A stretch of 64,000 bases of DNA from an uncultured Capnocytophaga sp. (lineage in GTDB: Bacteria; Bacteroidota; Bacteroidia; Flavobacteriales; Flavobacteriaceae): contig NZ_CALGWU010000057.1 in NCBI RefSeq assembly GCF_937936315.1, positions 116,456 through 180,455 of the forward strand. The letters run 5' to 3'. Positions 9,493-16,746 of this stretch are shown in pieces. How positions within the stretch are numbered: position 1 is the first letter of the stretch; each line of letters starts with the position of its first letter. The position numbers and the translations under genes are program-made. Below the pieces are notes generated by a model that saw only the letters and a list, made by a program, of their open reading frames with translations, was not told the origin of the DNA and searched no databases.

Positions 9493-9984
9493 TTATCTCT
9501 TAGCTAATTCAATGATTTCTAAGTTTTTGATTTCTTTACCTTCAATTTCAAAACGGAGCATAGTGCGCACTGTTTGCCAGCCATAAATGCCAGCAGCTCC
9601 TGGGTTGAGATGCAACAATTGAAATTGTGGGTCGTATTGTACTTTTAGAATATGTGAATGCCCCGAAATGAAGAGTTTGGGAGGGTGAGCTAAAATTTCT
9701 TGTTTGGCTAAAGGAGTGTATTTATTAGGATAACCGCCTATATGTATCATCAACACTTCTACTTGTTCACACTGAAAACGATTGACTTTGGGGAAGTACT
9801 GACGCACATCGGTACCATCGATATTGCCATAGACCCCGCGCAAGGGCTTGACAGCCTGAAGGGCTTCTATCACTGCTAAATTACCAAAATCACCACAATG
9901 CCAAACCTCATCAGCTTCATTGGCATAGTGCAGGATGCGGTCGTCTATGTACGAATGGGTATCGGATAGGAGGAGGATTTTCAT
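9493..9984 (-). CDS. YfcE/MJ0936-type metallophosphoesterase
   Basis: The 163 residues match the small calcineurin-like phosphoesterases that use two metal ions to cleave phosphodiesters. Metal-binding motifs are visible in order: LLSDTHSYID (D-x-H) near residue 6, HCGDFG near 29, GNIDG near 54, and a C-terminal GHSHI followed by LNPGAAG. The start overlaps the stop of rnc by 4 bases, so the two are translationally coupled. The stop codon lies within a TAAGAGATAAGAA repeat, so the last residues (AKR) are encoded by the repeat edge. The physiological substrate is unknown. Confidence 0.88.
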   Translation of the reverse strand: MKILLLSDTHSYIDDRILHYANEADEVWHCGDFGNLAVIEALQAVKPLRGVYGNIDGTDVRQYFPKVNRFQCEQVEVLMIHIGGYPNKYTPLAKQEILAHPPKLFISGHSHILKVQYDPQFQLLHLNPGAAGIYGWQTVRTMLRFEIEGKEIKNLEIIELAKR

Positions 9985-10739
9985 TGTACGTCCAATTTAT
10001 GGTGCTGTTTGCCTTGAATTTTGTAGCAAGCACGCTTAGCAGCTATTTCTTCAGCTTTTTTCTTAGAAGTAGAACGAGCACGCGTTACCGAAAAACCTTG
10101 TACGTGTACTTTGGCGACAAAATATTTGGTTTCAGAACGGTCTTCCATATCTTCTTCAGCCTCAAAAGCAAAGTCCAATTTGTGTTTTTGACACCACTCT
10201 ATCAATAAACTCTTGTGGCTAATCACTTTTCCTTCCAAGTTTTTGATATTGATATGCGGCAAGATGAGTTCGCGTTCTATAAAACGGAAACAGGCTTTAT
10301 AACCTCTATCTAAATAAATAGCCCCTATGAGCGCTTCGAAGAGATTGCCCGTAATATTATTACCCAATTGCCTTGGAGTGAGCTTGGTACGCAAAAAATC
10401 TAAGAGCCCCATATCTTTACCCAACTGGTTGAGATTGCGGCGTTCTACAATTTTGGAGCGCATTTTGGTGAGGTAGCCCTCATCTTGCTCGGGGGCATTG
10501 GTGAAAATATAATCGGCTATTACTGCGCCAAGTATGGCATCGCCCAAAAACTCTAATCGTTCATAACTTTTGCGCGTCGCCTTTTGGAATTGGTAAGAAG
10601 GATGCGTAAAAGCCTCGCTATAATAGGATAAGTTTTTAGGGGCAAAGCCTAATAGATTCTTTATTTTATTATAAAAAATCCCGTCTTTCTTTTTGGAAAA
10701 AAGACGGGGAAAAGCTAATATTTTCTTTAAGTTGAACAC
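9981..10739 (-). CDS. rnc: Ribonuclease III
   Basis: This is the double-stranded-RNA endonuclease that processes rRNA precursors and structured mRNA. The catalytic signature is ERLEFLGDAILGAVIADYIF near residues 61-80, with the second acidic site FEALIGAIYLDRGY near 135. A C-terminal double-stranded RNA-binding domain (about 170-245) includes ARSTSKKKAEEIAAKRA. At 252 residues it is slightly longer than the enterobacterial enzyme because of an N-terminal extension. It lies 7 bases after fabF and overlaps the phosphoesterase by 4, which places it in the acpP-fabF-rnc operon. Confidence 0.96.
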   Translation of the reverse strand: MFNLKKILAFPRLFSKKKDGIFYNKIKNLLGFAPKNLSYYSEAFTHPSYQFQKATRKSYERLEFLGDAILGAVIADYIFTNAPEQDEGYLTKMRSKIVERRNLNQLGKDMGLLDFLRTKLTPRQLGNNITGNLFEALIGAIYLDRGYKACFRFIERELILPHINIKNLEGKVISHKSLLIEWCQKHKLDFAFEAEEDMEDRSETKYFVAKVHVQGFSVTRARSTSKKKAEEIAAKRACYKIQGKQHHKLDVQ

Positions 10740-10746
10740 TTATAGT

Positions 10747-11994
10747 TTATATCTTTTTGAATAATAAGCACGCGTTGTGACCACCAAATCCAAAGGTATT
10801 GCTCATCGCTACTTTTACGTCGCGGTGTTGCGCTTTGTTGAAGGTGAAATTCAAACGTTGATCTATTTTTTCATCGGGGGTTTCGAAGTTGATGGTAGGT
10901 GGTACAATGCCGTATTTGATAGCGAGGATAGACGCTACTGCCTCTATTGCCCCCGCAGCACCGAGCAAGTGTCCTGTCATCGACTTGGTAGAGTTGATAT
11001 TGATATCGTAAGCGTGTTCGCCGAAAACTTCGAGCACTGCTTTAGATTCGGCAACATCGCCCAGCGGTGTAGAAGTACCATGCATATTGATAGCATCGAC
11101 TTCGTTTGCTGATACTCCTGCATCTTTCAAGCAGTTGATCATCACATTTTTAGCACCTAATCCTTCGGGGTGAGGAGCCGTCATGTGATAGGCATCGGCA
11201 GAGAGACCTCCCCCTGCTAATTCGCAGTAGATAGTAGCACCACGAGCTACCGCATGGTTGTACTCTTCAAGCACTACAGCTCCTGCTCCTTCGCCTAATA
11301 CAAAACCATCGCGATTGGCATCGAATGGACGAGAGGCTTTAGCAGGATTTTCGTTGAAAGTAGAAAGTGCGTGCAAAGCGTTGAAACCACCAATACCAGC
11401 AATGGTTACCGCTGCTTCTGAACCACCTGACACCATTATATCGGCATAGCCTAAACGGATGTAGTTAAGGGCATCAATCATAGCGTTAGCAGCTGAAGCA
11501 CAAGCTGATACAGTAGTAAAGTTAGGACCTCTAAAGCCGTAGCGTATAGAAATCACGCCAGCAGCGATATCGGCTATCATTTTAGGGATAAAGAAAGGGT
11601 TGAAGCGAGGAGTTCCGTCGCCTTGATTGAAGTTGGTTACCTCATTTTGGAAAGTTTCCAAACCACCTATGCCAGATCCCCAAATCACCCCTACACGATC
11701 TTTATCAAGAGCTTCTATATCGAGGTTGGCATCTTTGATAGCTTCATCGGAAGCTACAGCGGCATATTGTGCAAACTTATCGAGTTTACGGGCTTCTTTT
11801 TTGTCCATAAAATCCTCGATATTAAAGTTTTTGACTTCACAAGCAAACTGAGTTTTGAACTTAGAAGCATCAAAATGGGTAATAGGCGCAGCGCCGCTCT
11901 TACCAGCGACAAGACCTTCCCAAAACTCTGGGGCGGTATTTCCAATAGGGGTAAGAGCCCCTATACCTGTAACTACAACACGTCTTTTCTCCAT
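10747..11994 (-). CDS. fabF: 3-oxoacyl-[acyl-carrier-protein] synthase II
   Basis: FabF condenses malonyl-ACP with acyl-ACP in fatty-acid elongation. The 415 residues carry the usual thiolase fold with the catalytic triad: Cys in VSACASAANAM (about 164), His in NMHGTSTPLGD (about 304), and His in KSMTGHLLGAAG (about 341). The N-terminus RRVVVTGIGALTPIG and the C-terminus SNTFGFGGHN are typical. It follows acpP by 96 bases with a terminator-like hairpin between. rnc follows 7 bases downstream. The length is normal and nothing is missing. Confidence 0.97.
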   Translation of the reverse strand: MEKRRVVVTGIGALTPIGNTAPEFWEGLVAGKSGAAPITHFDASKFKTQFACEVKNFNIEDFMDKKEARKLDKFAQYAAVASDEAIKDANLDIEALDKDRVGVIWGSGIGGLETFQNEVTNFNQGDGTPRFNPFFIPKMIADIAAGVISIRYGFRGPNFTTVSACASAANAMIDALNYIRLGYADIMVSGGSEAAVTIAGIGGFNALHALSTFNENPAKASRPFDANRDGFVLGEGAGAVVLEEYNHAVARGATIYCELAGGGLSADAYHMTAPHPEGLGAKNVMINCLKDAGVSANEVDAINMHGTSTPLGDVAESKAVLEVFGEHAYDININSTKSMTGHLLGAAGAIEAVASILAIKYGIVPPTINFETPDEKIDQRLNFTFNKAQHRDVKVAMSNTFGFGGHNACLLFKKI

Positions 11995-12037
11995 ATAGTT
12001 TTTTAAGTTTTTAGCATTTAGGTTTTAAAAAACAATT

Positions 12038-12081
12038 AGGCAGTAAGCTACCAACTGTGATATGGTGATAGCCTACTGCCT
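12038..12081 (-). terminator. Attenuator-like hairpin between acpP and fabF
   Basis: AGGCAGTA (12038-12045) pairs with TACTGCCT (12074-12081), with inner pairing of ACCA and TGGT. Read on the minus strand it is followed by TTGTTTTTTAAAA. A partial terminator here would let acpP be made in excess over fabF, which fits the need for abundant carrier protein. This is inferred from sequence only. Confidence 0.6.
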
Positions 12082-12090
12082 ATGAGCCAA

Positions 12091-12327
12091 TTATTGTTTA
12101 GCGTCTTCAATATATTTTACTGCTTGACCAACAGTTGCAATGTTTTCAGCTTGGTCGTCTGGGATTTGAATATCAAATTCTTTTTCGAATTCCATAATCA
12201 ATTCAACAGTGTCTAATGAATCAGCTCCTAAGTCGTTAGTGAAGCTTGCTTCTGCAGTAACTTCATTTTCGTCTACGCCTAATTTATCAACGATAATGGC
12301 TTTAACTCTTGATGCAATGTCTGACAT
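12091..12327 (-). CDS. acpP: Acyl carrier protein
   Basis: The 78-residue acidic protein carries the phosphopantetheine attachment site GADSLDTVELIMEFE, with the modified serine at about residue 36. It shuttles acyl groups in fatty-acid synthesis in the cytoplasm. Length and charge are normal for the family. A strong -33/-7 promoter lies 40 bases upstream. fabF and rnc follow on the same strand. Confidence 0.98.
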   Translation of the reverse strand: MSDIASRVKAIIVDKLGVDENEVTAEASFTNDLGADSLDTVELIMEFEKEFDIQIPDDQAENIATVGQAVKYIEDAKQ

Positions 12328-12366
12328 AATTTTCTTTTTTTATAATTTAATAATAATTACTGCCGG

Positions 12367-12396
12367 CAAAAGTATAACATTTTTTTTGAAACACAA
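12367..12396 (-). promoter_or_regulatory. acpP: Promoter of acpP-fabF-rnc
   Basis: On the minus strand, TTG (12396-12394), 19 bases, then TACTTTTG (12374-12367). The stretch from here to 12540 holds no gene I can support. Confidence 0.7.
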
Positions 12397-12540
12397 TCTT
12401 TTTCTGATAAATATTGCAGTTTTTTTGCGTTTAAAATTTTTAAAACACTCATTTATAATTAATTATATAATAGAGGTTAAAAGATGGGGTGTAGGGGAAA
12501 ATTTGGCTATTACACAGTATTTTTCAGTTTTTAGTTGTAC

Positions 12541-12610
12541 GGGTGTTTGTTGTGCAGGTGTTTGTTGTGTGGGCGTTTGTTGTGTGGGTGTTTGTTGTGT
12601 GGGTGTTTGC
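12541..12610. repeat. 15-base tandem repeat, 4.7 copies
   Basis: Units of the form GGGTGTTTGTTGTGT repeat from 12541 with single-base differences. The last, partial unit (12601-12610) runs into the first bases of the dispersed element at 12605. There are no spacers, so this is not a CRISPR array. The gap 12328-12711 between acpP and the ketosynthase contains this array, the element and the acpP promoter; I see no gene in it. Confidence 0.85.
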
Positions 12611-12709
12611 AGCACATACCCAGCTATCGCTGGCTTTCCTACATAACATACTATAAAAGCTGTTGATAATCAGAGTAATTAACTTTGCCAAAGTGTAGGG
12701 ATACAAATT
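12605..12709 (-). repeat. Composite dispersed element, copy A (3' of the ketosynthase gene)
   Basis: Bases 12605-12658 are identical over 54 bases to 22042-22095, including the hairpin CCAGC-TATC-GCTGG. The following GATAATC, AATTAACTTTG and GATACAAAT segments align with copy C at 20571-20669. Copy A lacks one arm of the long hairpin present in B and C. It starts directly after the ketosynthase stop codon on the minus strand. Confidence 0.8.
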
Positions 12710-12711
12710 TT

Positions 12712-13800
12712 CTAACGACTCACGACTACACTTATACCATTTCCGCCAAAACCAACCGCATTGATTAAGATATGTTGTAGTTTATCAGGGATACATTCAG
12801 GTGCTGGCAGGTAGGGTACTGGCTCAAAATGATTGTTTTGCAACATTCTGACAGCCATTGCGAGGTTGAGCGCCCCACTAGCCCCGTAAGTATGTCCGTG
12901 TTGCCATTTATTATTAGTGAGCAGTGGTTTTTCGTCGCCAAAAACCGCTTCTATAGCATTGAGTTCAGCTTGATCGCCTTTGATAGTACCCGTACAATGG
13001 GTAATTATGGCATCTATTTTGGGATTTCCGGCACTTGCCAAAGCCCGTTGCATAGAAGTTTGCAGACAATCGCCATTTTTAGAGAGGGATACACTATGCG
13101 TGAGCTTTTCGGTGGCAAAACCTATCCCCACAATATAAGCTAAGGCATTGGTGTGTTCTCCTTTTTCTAAACAAAAACAACCTGCCCCCTCCCCTAGCAC
13201 CATAGAGCTTTGTTTTTTGGTCATATCCATTGCACGACAAGGATAAGGCAAGGGGAGACTACTATAGATTTTGAGAGCTTTTACTTGGGCAATGGTAAAA
13301 GGAGTAAGCGGTGCTTCACTACCGCCTACTAAAAAGCGTTGTTCCATACCACTTTCCAGCCACGCAATGGCATTGGCGATACCGTGCAGGGCAGTAGAAC
13401 AAGTGATAGAATGTGAGAGTTCAAAGCCTTGATTGCCTAAATCTTGAGCTACCCACGTGCTGATATTACCCAAAGTAGTGGTAGGAGAAGCTAAGGTTTG
13501 GCAAGTGCCTTCAGCAAGAAAATGAGAATAATGCTTTTCAAACAAGGCAGTAGCCCCGCGAGAAGAGCCTATATTGATACCAAAACGCAAATCGCGCCAA
13601 TTTGCTTGTGTTACTGCTTCACGAGCAGTGTGTAGCGCATAAAGGACTGTATTGTCTAAGGGTTCATAAGCCAGATTGGAGTTTTTAAGTTCTTCTATTA
13701 AGGCTTGGTCGCGTTCAGAAAGTTTTCCTTGGGGAATGTTGTTATGAAGGGTAAGAGCCTCGGCAGCGAGGGTACTCATTCCTGTAATAGCTATTTTCAT
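12712..13800 (-). CDS. Stand-alone beta-ketoacyl synthase
   Basis: The 362 residues form a ketosynthase shorter than FabF (about 410). The catalytic Cys is in SITCSTALHG (about residue 132). The first active-site His is in THCTGT, where most family members have HGTGT, and the second is in QHGHTYGASGALN. The C-terminus NAVGFGGNGISVV is typical. No carrier protein, ketoreductase or pigment gene is adjacent. It could serve an aryl-polyene/flexirubin-like pathway or a biotin-type side pathway encoded elsewhere; neither is shown here. The ATG at 13800 is the only good start. The stop is followed at once by the dispersed element at 12605-12709. Confidence 0.85.
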   Translation of the reverse strand: MKIAITGMSTLAAEALTLHNNIPQGKLSERDQALIEELKNSNLAYEPLDNTVLYALHTAREAVTQANWRDLRFGINIGSSRGATALFEKHYSHFLAEGTCQTLASPTTTLGNISTWVAQDLGNQGFELSHSITCSTALHGIANAIAWLESGMEQRFLVGGSEAPLTPFTIAQVKALKIYSSLPLPYPCRAMDMTKKQSSMVLGEGAGCFCLEKGEHTNALAYIVGIGFATEKLTHSVSLSKNGDCLQTSMQRALASAGNPKIDAIITHCTGTIKGDQAELNAIEAVFGDEKPLLTNNKWQHGHTYGASGALNLAMAVRMLQNNHFEPVPYLPAPECIPDKLQHILINAVGFGGNGISVVVSR

Positions 13801-13885
13801 TGGTATAAAATAGTGGTTAAAGTATTGTTAGTGATTTAATTTCTAAAAACACCCAACAACAGAAGTGATTTCTATAGTATATGTT

Positions 13886-14674
13886 TTATAGTTTGAACAA
13901 GGTTTGTGCATTGAAAGTAGTTGCTGAAGCCACTGTTTCAAATGGTATTCCTTTGAACTGAGCTATGGTTTGAGCCACATAAGGCAAAAAGGCGGGTTCG
14001 TTGCGACGCGATTGATACTGAGACAGCTGACTTTGGGGTACGTTCTTGGGCAACATAAAAGGGGCATCGGTTTCTATGAGCATACGGTCTAAAGGCACGT
14101 AACGGACAACTTCTTCTAAATGAGCAAAGCGTTTGCTATCGCTCACAGCTCCTGTAAAACCTATATAATAGCCAGCGTCTAAGTAAGTTTTTGCTTCTTT
14201 TAAACTACCAGTAAAGCAGTGTACTACTCCTTCGGGCAATCGGTTGTGCTCGGCGAGTATGACAGTAAAACGCTCGAAGGCTGCGCGCTCGTGCAGGAAT
14301 AAGGGTTTATGCACTTCTTCAGCTAAAGCAAGTTGTGCGTGAAAGCACGCTTCTTGTATGGGGCGTGGTGAGAAATCGCGGTCGAAGTCTAAGCCACATT
14401 CGCCTACGGCTACTACATACTTTTGCTTGAGCAACGCTTGTAAGTTTTTGATGCTCTCAGCATTTATTGTTTTGGCGTCGTGAGGGTGAATACCAGCAGT
14501 AGCGTAAAGTCTTTTGGGGTATTTTTTGGCTAATGCTAAAGCCTCATTACTGCTACGCACGCTTGTTCCTGTAAGAAGTATTGTATCTACATCTGCCTTT
14601 ATGGCACGGTCTATAATTTTGTCGTACTCACCTGCGAATTGCTTATTAGTGAGATTTATGCCTATGTCTATCAT
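13886..14674 (-). CDS. TatD-family metal-dependent deoxyribonuclease
   Basis: The 262 residues show the TatD barrel motifs: IDIGINLTN at the N-terminus (D-x-G, where most members have D-x-H), a TAGIHPHD motif near 82, VGECGLDFDRDFS near 114, FLHER, VHCFTGS near 174, and IETDAPFMLPKN near 220. These proteins are 3' exonucleases or phosphodiesterases with divalent metals. It is followed 21 bases upstream by the secreted protein gene at 14697-15461, on the same strand. The family function is well known; the cellular role is not. Confidence 0.9.
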   Translation of the reverse strand: MIDIGINLTNKQFAGEYDKIIDRAIKADVDTILLTGTSVRSSNEALALAKKYPKRLYATAGIHPHDAKTINAESIKNLQALLKQKYVVAVGECGLDFDRDFSPRPIQEACFHAQLALAEEVHKPLFLHERAAFERFTVILAEHNRLPEGVVHCFTGSLKEAKTYLDAGYYIGFTGAVSDSKRFAHLEEVVRYVPLDRMLIETDAPFMLPKNVPQSQLSQYQSRRNEPAFLPYVAQTIAQFKGIPFETVASATTFNAQTLFKL

Positions 14675-14696
14675 TAGTTATTAGGGGATAGTTATT

Positions 14697-15461
14697 TTAT
14701 TGTCTGAACTTCTTTATTTCAGCTTCAGTGCAGTCAAAAAAGCGAGCAATTTCTTTACTATTTTCATCATAATTTTTTTCTTGTATTACATAGGTTATCG
14801 CTCCTGTGGTGAGGTCTTTTACCGCAAATACCCAAGCCGCCCACCCTTCTAATTGGTTATAAACAAGTATCTTGAATTTTTTCAACTGAAGTATATCAGT
14901 AGCATATTTCTCTACTTGTGCAGGCAATGGTTCTATACCTTTAACCTCTATTTCCATTTTTGGTTGTTGGTTATACACTACATTATCCTTTATACCGGTT
15001 ACCAACAAATAGTTTTTAGCCTTTTCTTGATCTTCTTTTTCATTTCTTGAAGTGCTTTTTACCAAGAAGATTTTCTTATCAGAGACTTTGTATATGTAAT
15101 AATTGGCGGTATCGTTATGCAACGTTTTGTTTTTCTTTTCGCAATTGCCATATTGTTCAAATTTTAGGGCATTCAGGCGTACATACGAGGGGGCAATAAG
15201 CTCAAATGTTCCTGTTATAGAGGCGAAACAGTCGTTGCCACAAGGGGCAAAGTAAAATGATTTATATTGATTTTTGTCGTCCTTTTCAAATACTGTTGCA
15301 ATACCTGATATTTCATCTTCGTCTTTTGTAAGTTCAAATAAGTTGCTGTCTTCTTCTTTGAATTTACCCAACAGAGTGTTGGTTATCCATTCGCCTTTTA
15401 AGGGATTTTGTGCGTGCAATGAAGGTGCACATAGTAATAAGGTTATTAAAAAATGTTTCAT
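14697..15461 (-). CDS. Secreted protein of unknown function
   Basis: The 254 residues begin with a signal peptide (MKHFLITLLLCAPSLHAQ), so the protein is exported. The mature part contains two cysteines close together (CGNDC, about residue 77) and mixed alpha/beta sequence, with no domain I recognise. It lies 21 bases before tatD on the same strand and may be co-transcribed. The sequence upstream of its start contains a hairpin repeat (15491-15519) that may have displaced its native promoter region. Function unassigned. Confidence 0.7.
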   Translation of the reverse strand: MKHFLITLLLCAPSLHAQNPLKGEWITNTLLGKFKEEDSNLFELTKDEDEISGIATVFEKDDKNQYKSFYFAPCGNDCFASITGTFELIAPSYVRLNALKFEQYGNCEKKNKTLHNDTANYYIYKVSDKKIFLVKSTSRNEKEDQEKAKNYLLVTGIKDNVVYNQQPKMEIEVKGIEPLPAQVEKYATDILQLKKFKILVYNQLEGWAAWVFAVKDLTTGAITYVIQEKNYDENSKEIARFFDCTEAEIKKFRQ

Positions 15462-15490
15462 AGTTGTTTATAGGGGTTAGAGGTTAGAAG

Positions 15491-15519
15491 GCACGAGCTA
15501 CAAGCTCGCGCTAGCGGGG
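15491..15519. repeat. Hairpin repeat with CGAGC-TACAA-GCTCG, copy 1
   Basis: This 29-base sequence is identical to 15946-15974. It contains the 5-base-pair stem CGAGC/GCTCG around TACAA, followed by the palindrome CGCTAGCG and GGGG. It lies between the secreted protein gene and the DUF2809 gene. Confidence 0.85.
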
Positions 15520-15553
15520 TTAGGGATAAGTAATTTCTATTTCCTATTAATTG

Positions 15554-15922
15554 TTATTTTTTATTTGTTAATTGTAATATGAGGCAACCAATAGCATAGC
15601 ATATTATATCAGCCCACGAGAAGTGGTTGCCCAGAATGATATAGCCTATACTTCCTTTAGCAAAGCCTAAATGAGAGGCTACTCCAAAATATTGCAGTAC
15701 TTCTACCACAACGGCAAAGGCAAATATGCCCCAGATGAGTTTGCTTTTGTGTTTCACTTTTACAAATGAAAGGACTATATAATAGAGCAATATCACTACT
15801 AATACATCGCCGAGATAACCGCGTATAAAGCCAATATTCTTGAATAGCGTAGCGATAAGGAACTCTACTCCAAAGAGGGCTAATGCCCATATAAAGTATT
15901 TTTTATTGAATGTTAGGGTCAT
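15554..15922 (-). CDS. DUF2809 membrane protein
   Basis: From the ATG at 15922 the protein has 122 residues with about four hydrophobic segments. It contains RGYLGDVLVVILLYY and a C-terminal SWADIICYAIGCLI, which match the DUF2809 family of small inner-membrane proteins of unknown function. An upstream in-frame ATG (15949) would add nine residues, but those codons lie in the repeat tract at 15923-15974, so I prefer 15922. Both flanks of this gene carry the same 29-base hairpin repeat. Confidence 0.8.
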   Translation of the reverse strand: MTLTFNKKYFIWALALFGVEFLIATLFKNIGFIRGYLGDVLVVILLYYIVLSFVKVKHKSKLIWGIFAFAVVVEVLQYFGVASHLGFAKGSIGYIILGNHFSWADIICYAIGCLILQLTNKK

Positions 15923-15945
15923 TGTTAGGTATTGGGGGTTAGAGG

Positions 15946-15974
15946 GCACGAGCTACAAGCTCGCGCTAGCGGGG
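15946..15974. repeat. Hairpin repeat with CGAGC-TACAA-GCTCG, copy 2
   Basis: Identical over 29 bases to 15491-15519 and in the same orientation. Its CTAGCG segment supplies the TAG stop codon of the DUF2461 gene (15966-15968), so the repeat overlaps that coding sequence. Confidence 0.85.
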
Positions 15975-16625
15975 GAATAGGGATTCACCGTTAAGATTGG
16001 TGGTGAGGGCTTCGGTCATAAAGTCGAAAAAGGGGCGCATTGCTAAGAGTCCTTGTACTACTTTTTTATCGAAATCTTTGGCGGTAGCTTCTTTTTGAGT
16101 GTAGTCGCGTTTGAGTAGGAACTGTTTTTTGCGCAAATAGTCTACCATAGGGTCTTCTTTTTCAAAGCCTTTGGGAGCTGTTTTGAGTTCGTCGCCCCAT
16201 AGTTTTCCGTCGAACTCTTTTACAATACCTTTATCGGTCATTACTTTTAGGAAATCATCGGGGTTGAGAGAGATTTCCTGACGCATACGCAACAAATCGT
16301 CTTTATTGGGGTCGAAAAAACCACCGCCTATAAAAGTTTCTTGCGGACTGATATGCACATAATATCCCCCGCGATAGTGAGGTTGTTTGCGCTGTATATA
16401 GCACCCAAAATGCGTTTTGTAAGGTGTTTTATCCTTAGAAAATCGCAAATCGCGGTAGATGCGGTATATTTTTAGAGGAGCTACAGTGTCGTGCGCTGCA
16501 ATTTCAGCATAAATACGATTAAAAAGTACTGTTGCTTGCAATTTAGCACTTTCGTAAGCATTTTTATGAGCGTCGAACCACTCTTTATTGTTGTTTTTAG
16601 CGAGGTCAGTGAGAAATTGAAACAT
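15966..16625 (-). CDS. DUF2461 family protein
   Basis: The 219 residues match the DUF2461/TIGR02453 family: LTDLAKNNNKEWFDAHK at the N-terminus, YRDLRFSKDKTPYKTHFG near residue 59, and GGYYVHISP followed by GGGFF near 85-100. The family is widespread and of unknown function. The final residues (FPR) and the stop codon derive from the hairpin repeat at 15946-15974, so the native C-terminus may have been trimmed or replaced. A clear promoter lies 38 bases upstream and is back-to-back with the dprA promoter. Confidence 0.85.
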   Translation of the reverse strand: MFQFLTDLAKNNNKEWFDAHKNAYESAKLQATVLFNRIYAEIAAHDTVAPLKIYRIYRDLRFSKDKTPYKTHFGCYIQRKQPHYRGGYYVHISPQETFIGGGFFDPNKDDLLRMRQEISLNPDDFLKVMTDKGIVKEFDGKLWGDELKTAPKGFEKEDPMVDYLRKKQFLLKRDYTQKEATAKDFDKKVVQGLLAMRPFFDFMTEALTTNLNGESLFPR

Positions 16626-16662
16626 AATTTTAATTACGAGTTACGAATGACGAATGATGAGG

Positions 16663-16693
16663 CAAAGGTAGTAATAATTTGCTAATTAGCAAA
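16663..16693 (-). promoter_or_regulatory. Promoter of the DUF2461 gene
   Basis: On the minus strand, TTTG (16693-16690), 19 bases, TACCTTTG (16670-16663). Its -33 box abuts that of the divergent dprA promoter, forming the palindrome CAAATTTG at 16690-16697. Confidence 0.75.
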
Positions 16694-16724
16694 TTTGCTA
16701 ATTTAGTAATTATCGCTATTTTTG
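16694..16724 (+). promoter_or_regulatory. dprA: Promoter of dprA
   Basis: TTTG (16694-16697), 19 bases, then TATTTTTG (16717-16724), 22 bases before the dprA start codon. Confidence 0.75.
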
Positions 16725-16746
16725 CAACGTAAAACAAAACCCAACT

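Noticed and set aside
12541..12610. Possible CRISPR array
   Set aside because: The 15-base units follow each other without spacers and no cas genes are near.
12209..12646. Plus-strand frame of 145 residues opposite acpP
   Set aside because: It overlaps acpP antisense and ends in the tandem repeat; composition is that of a shadow frame.
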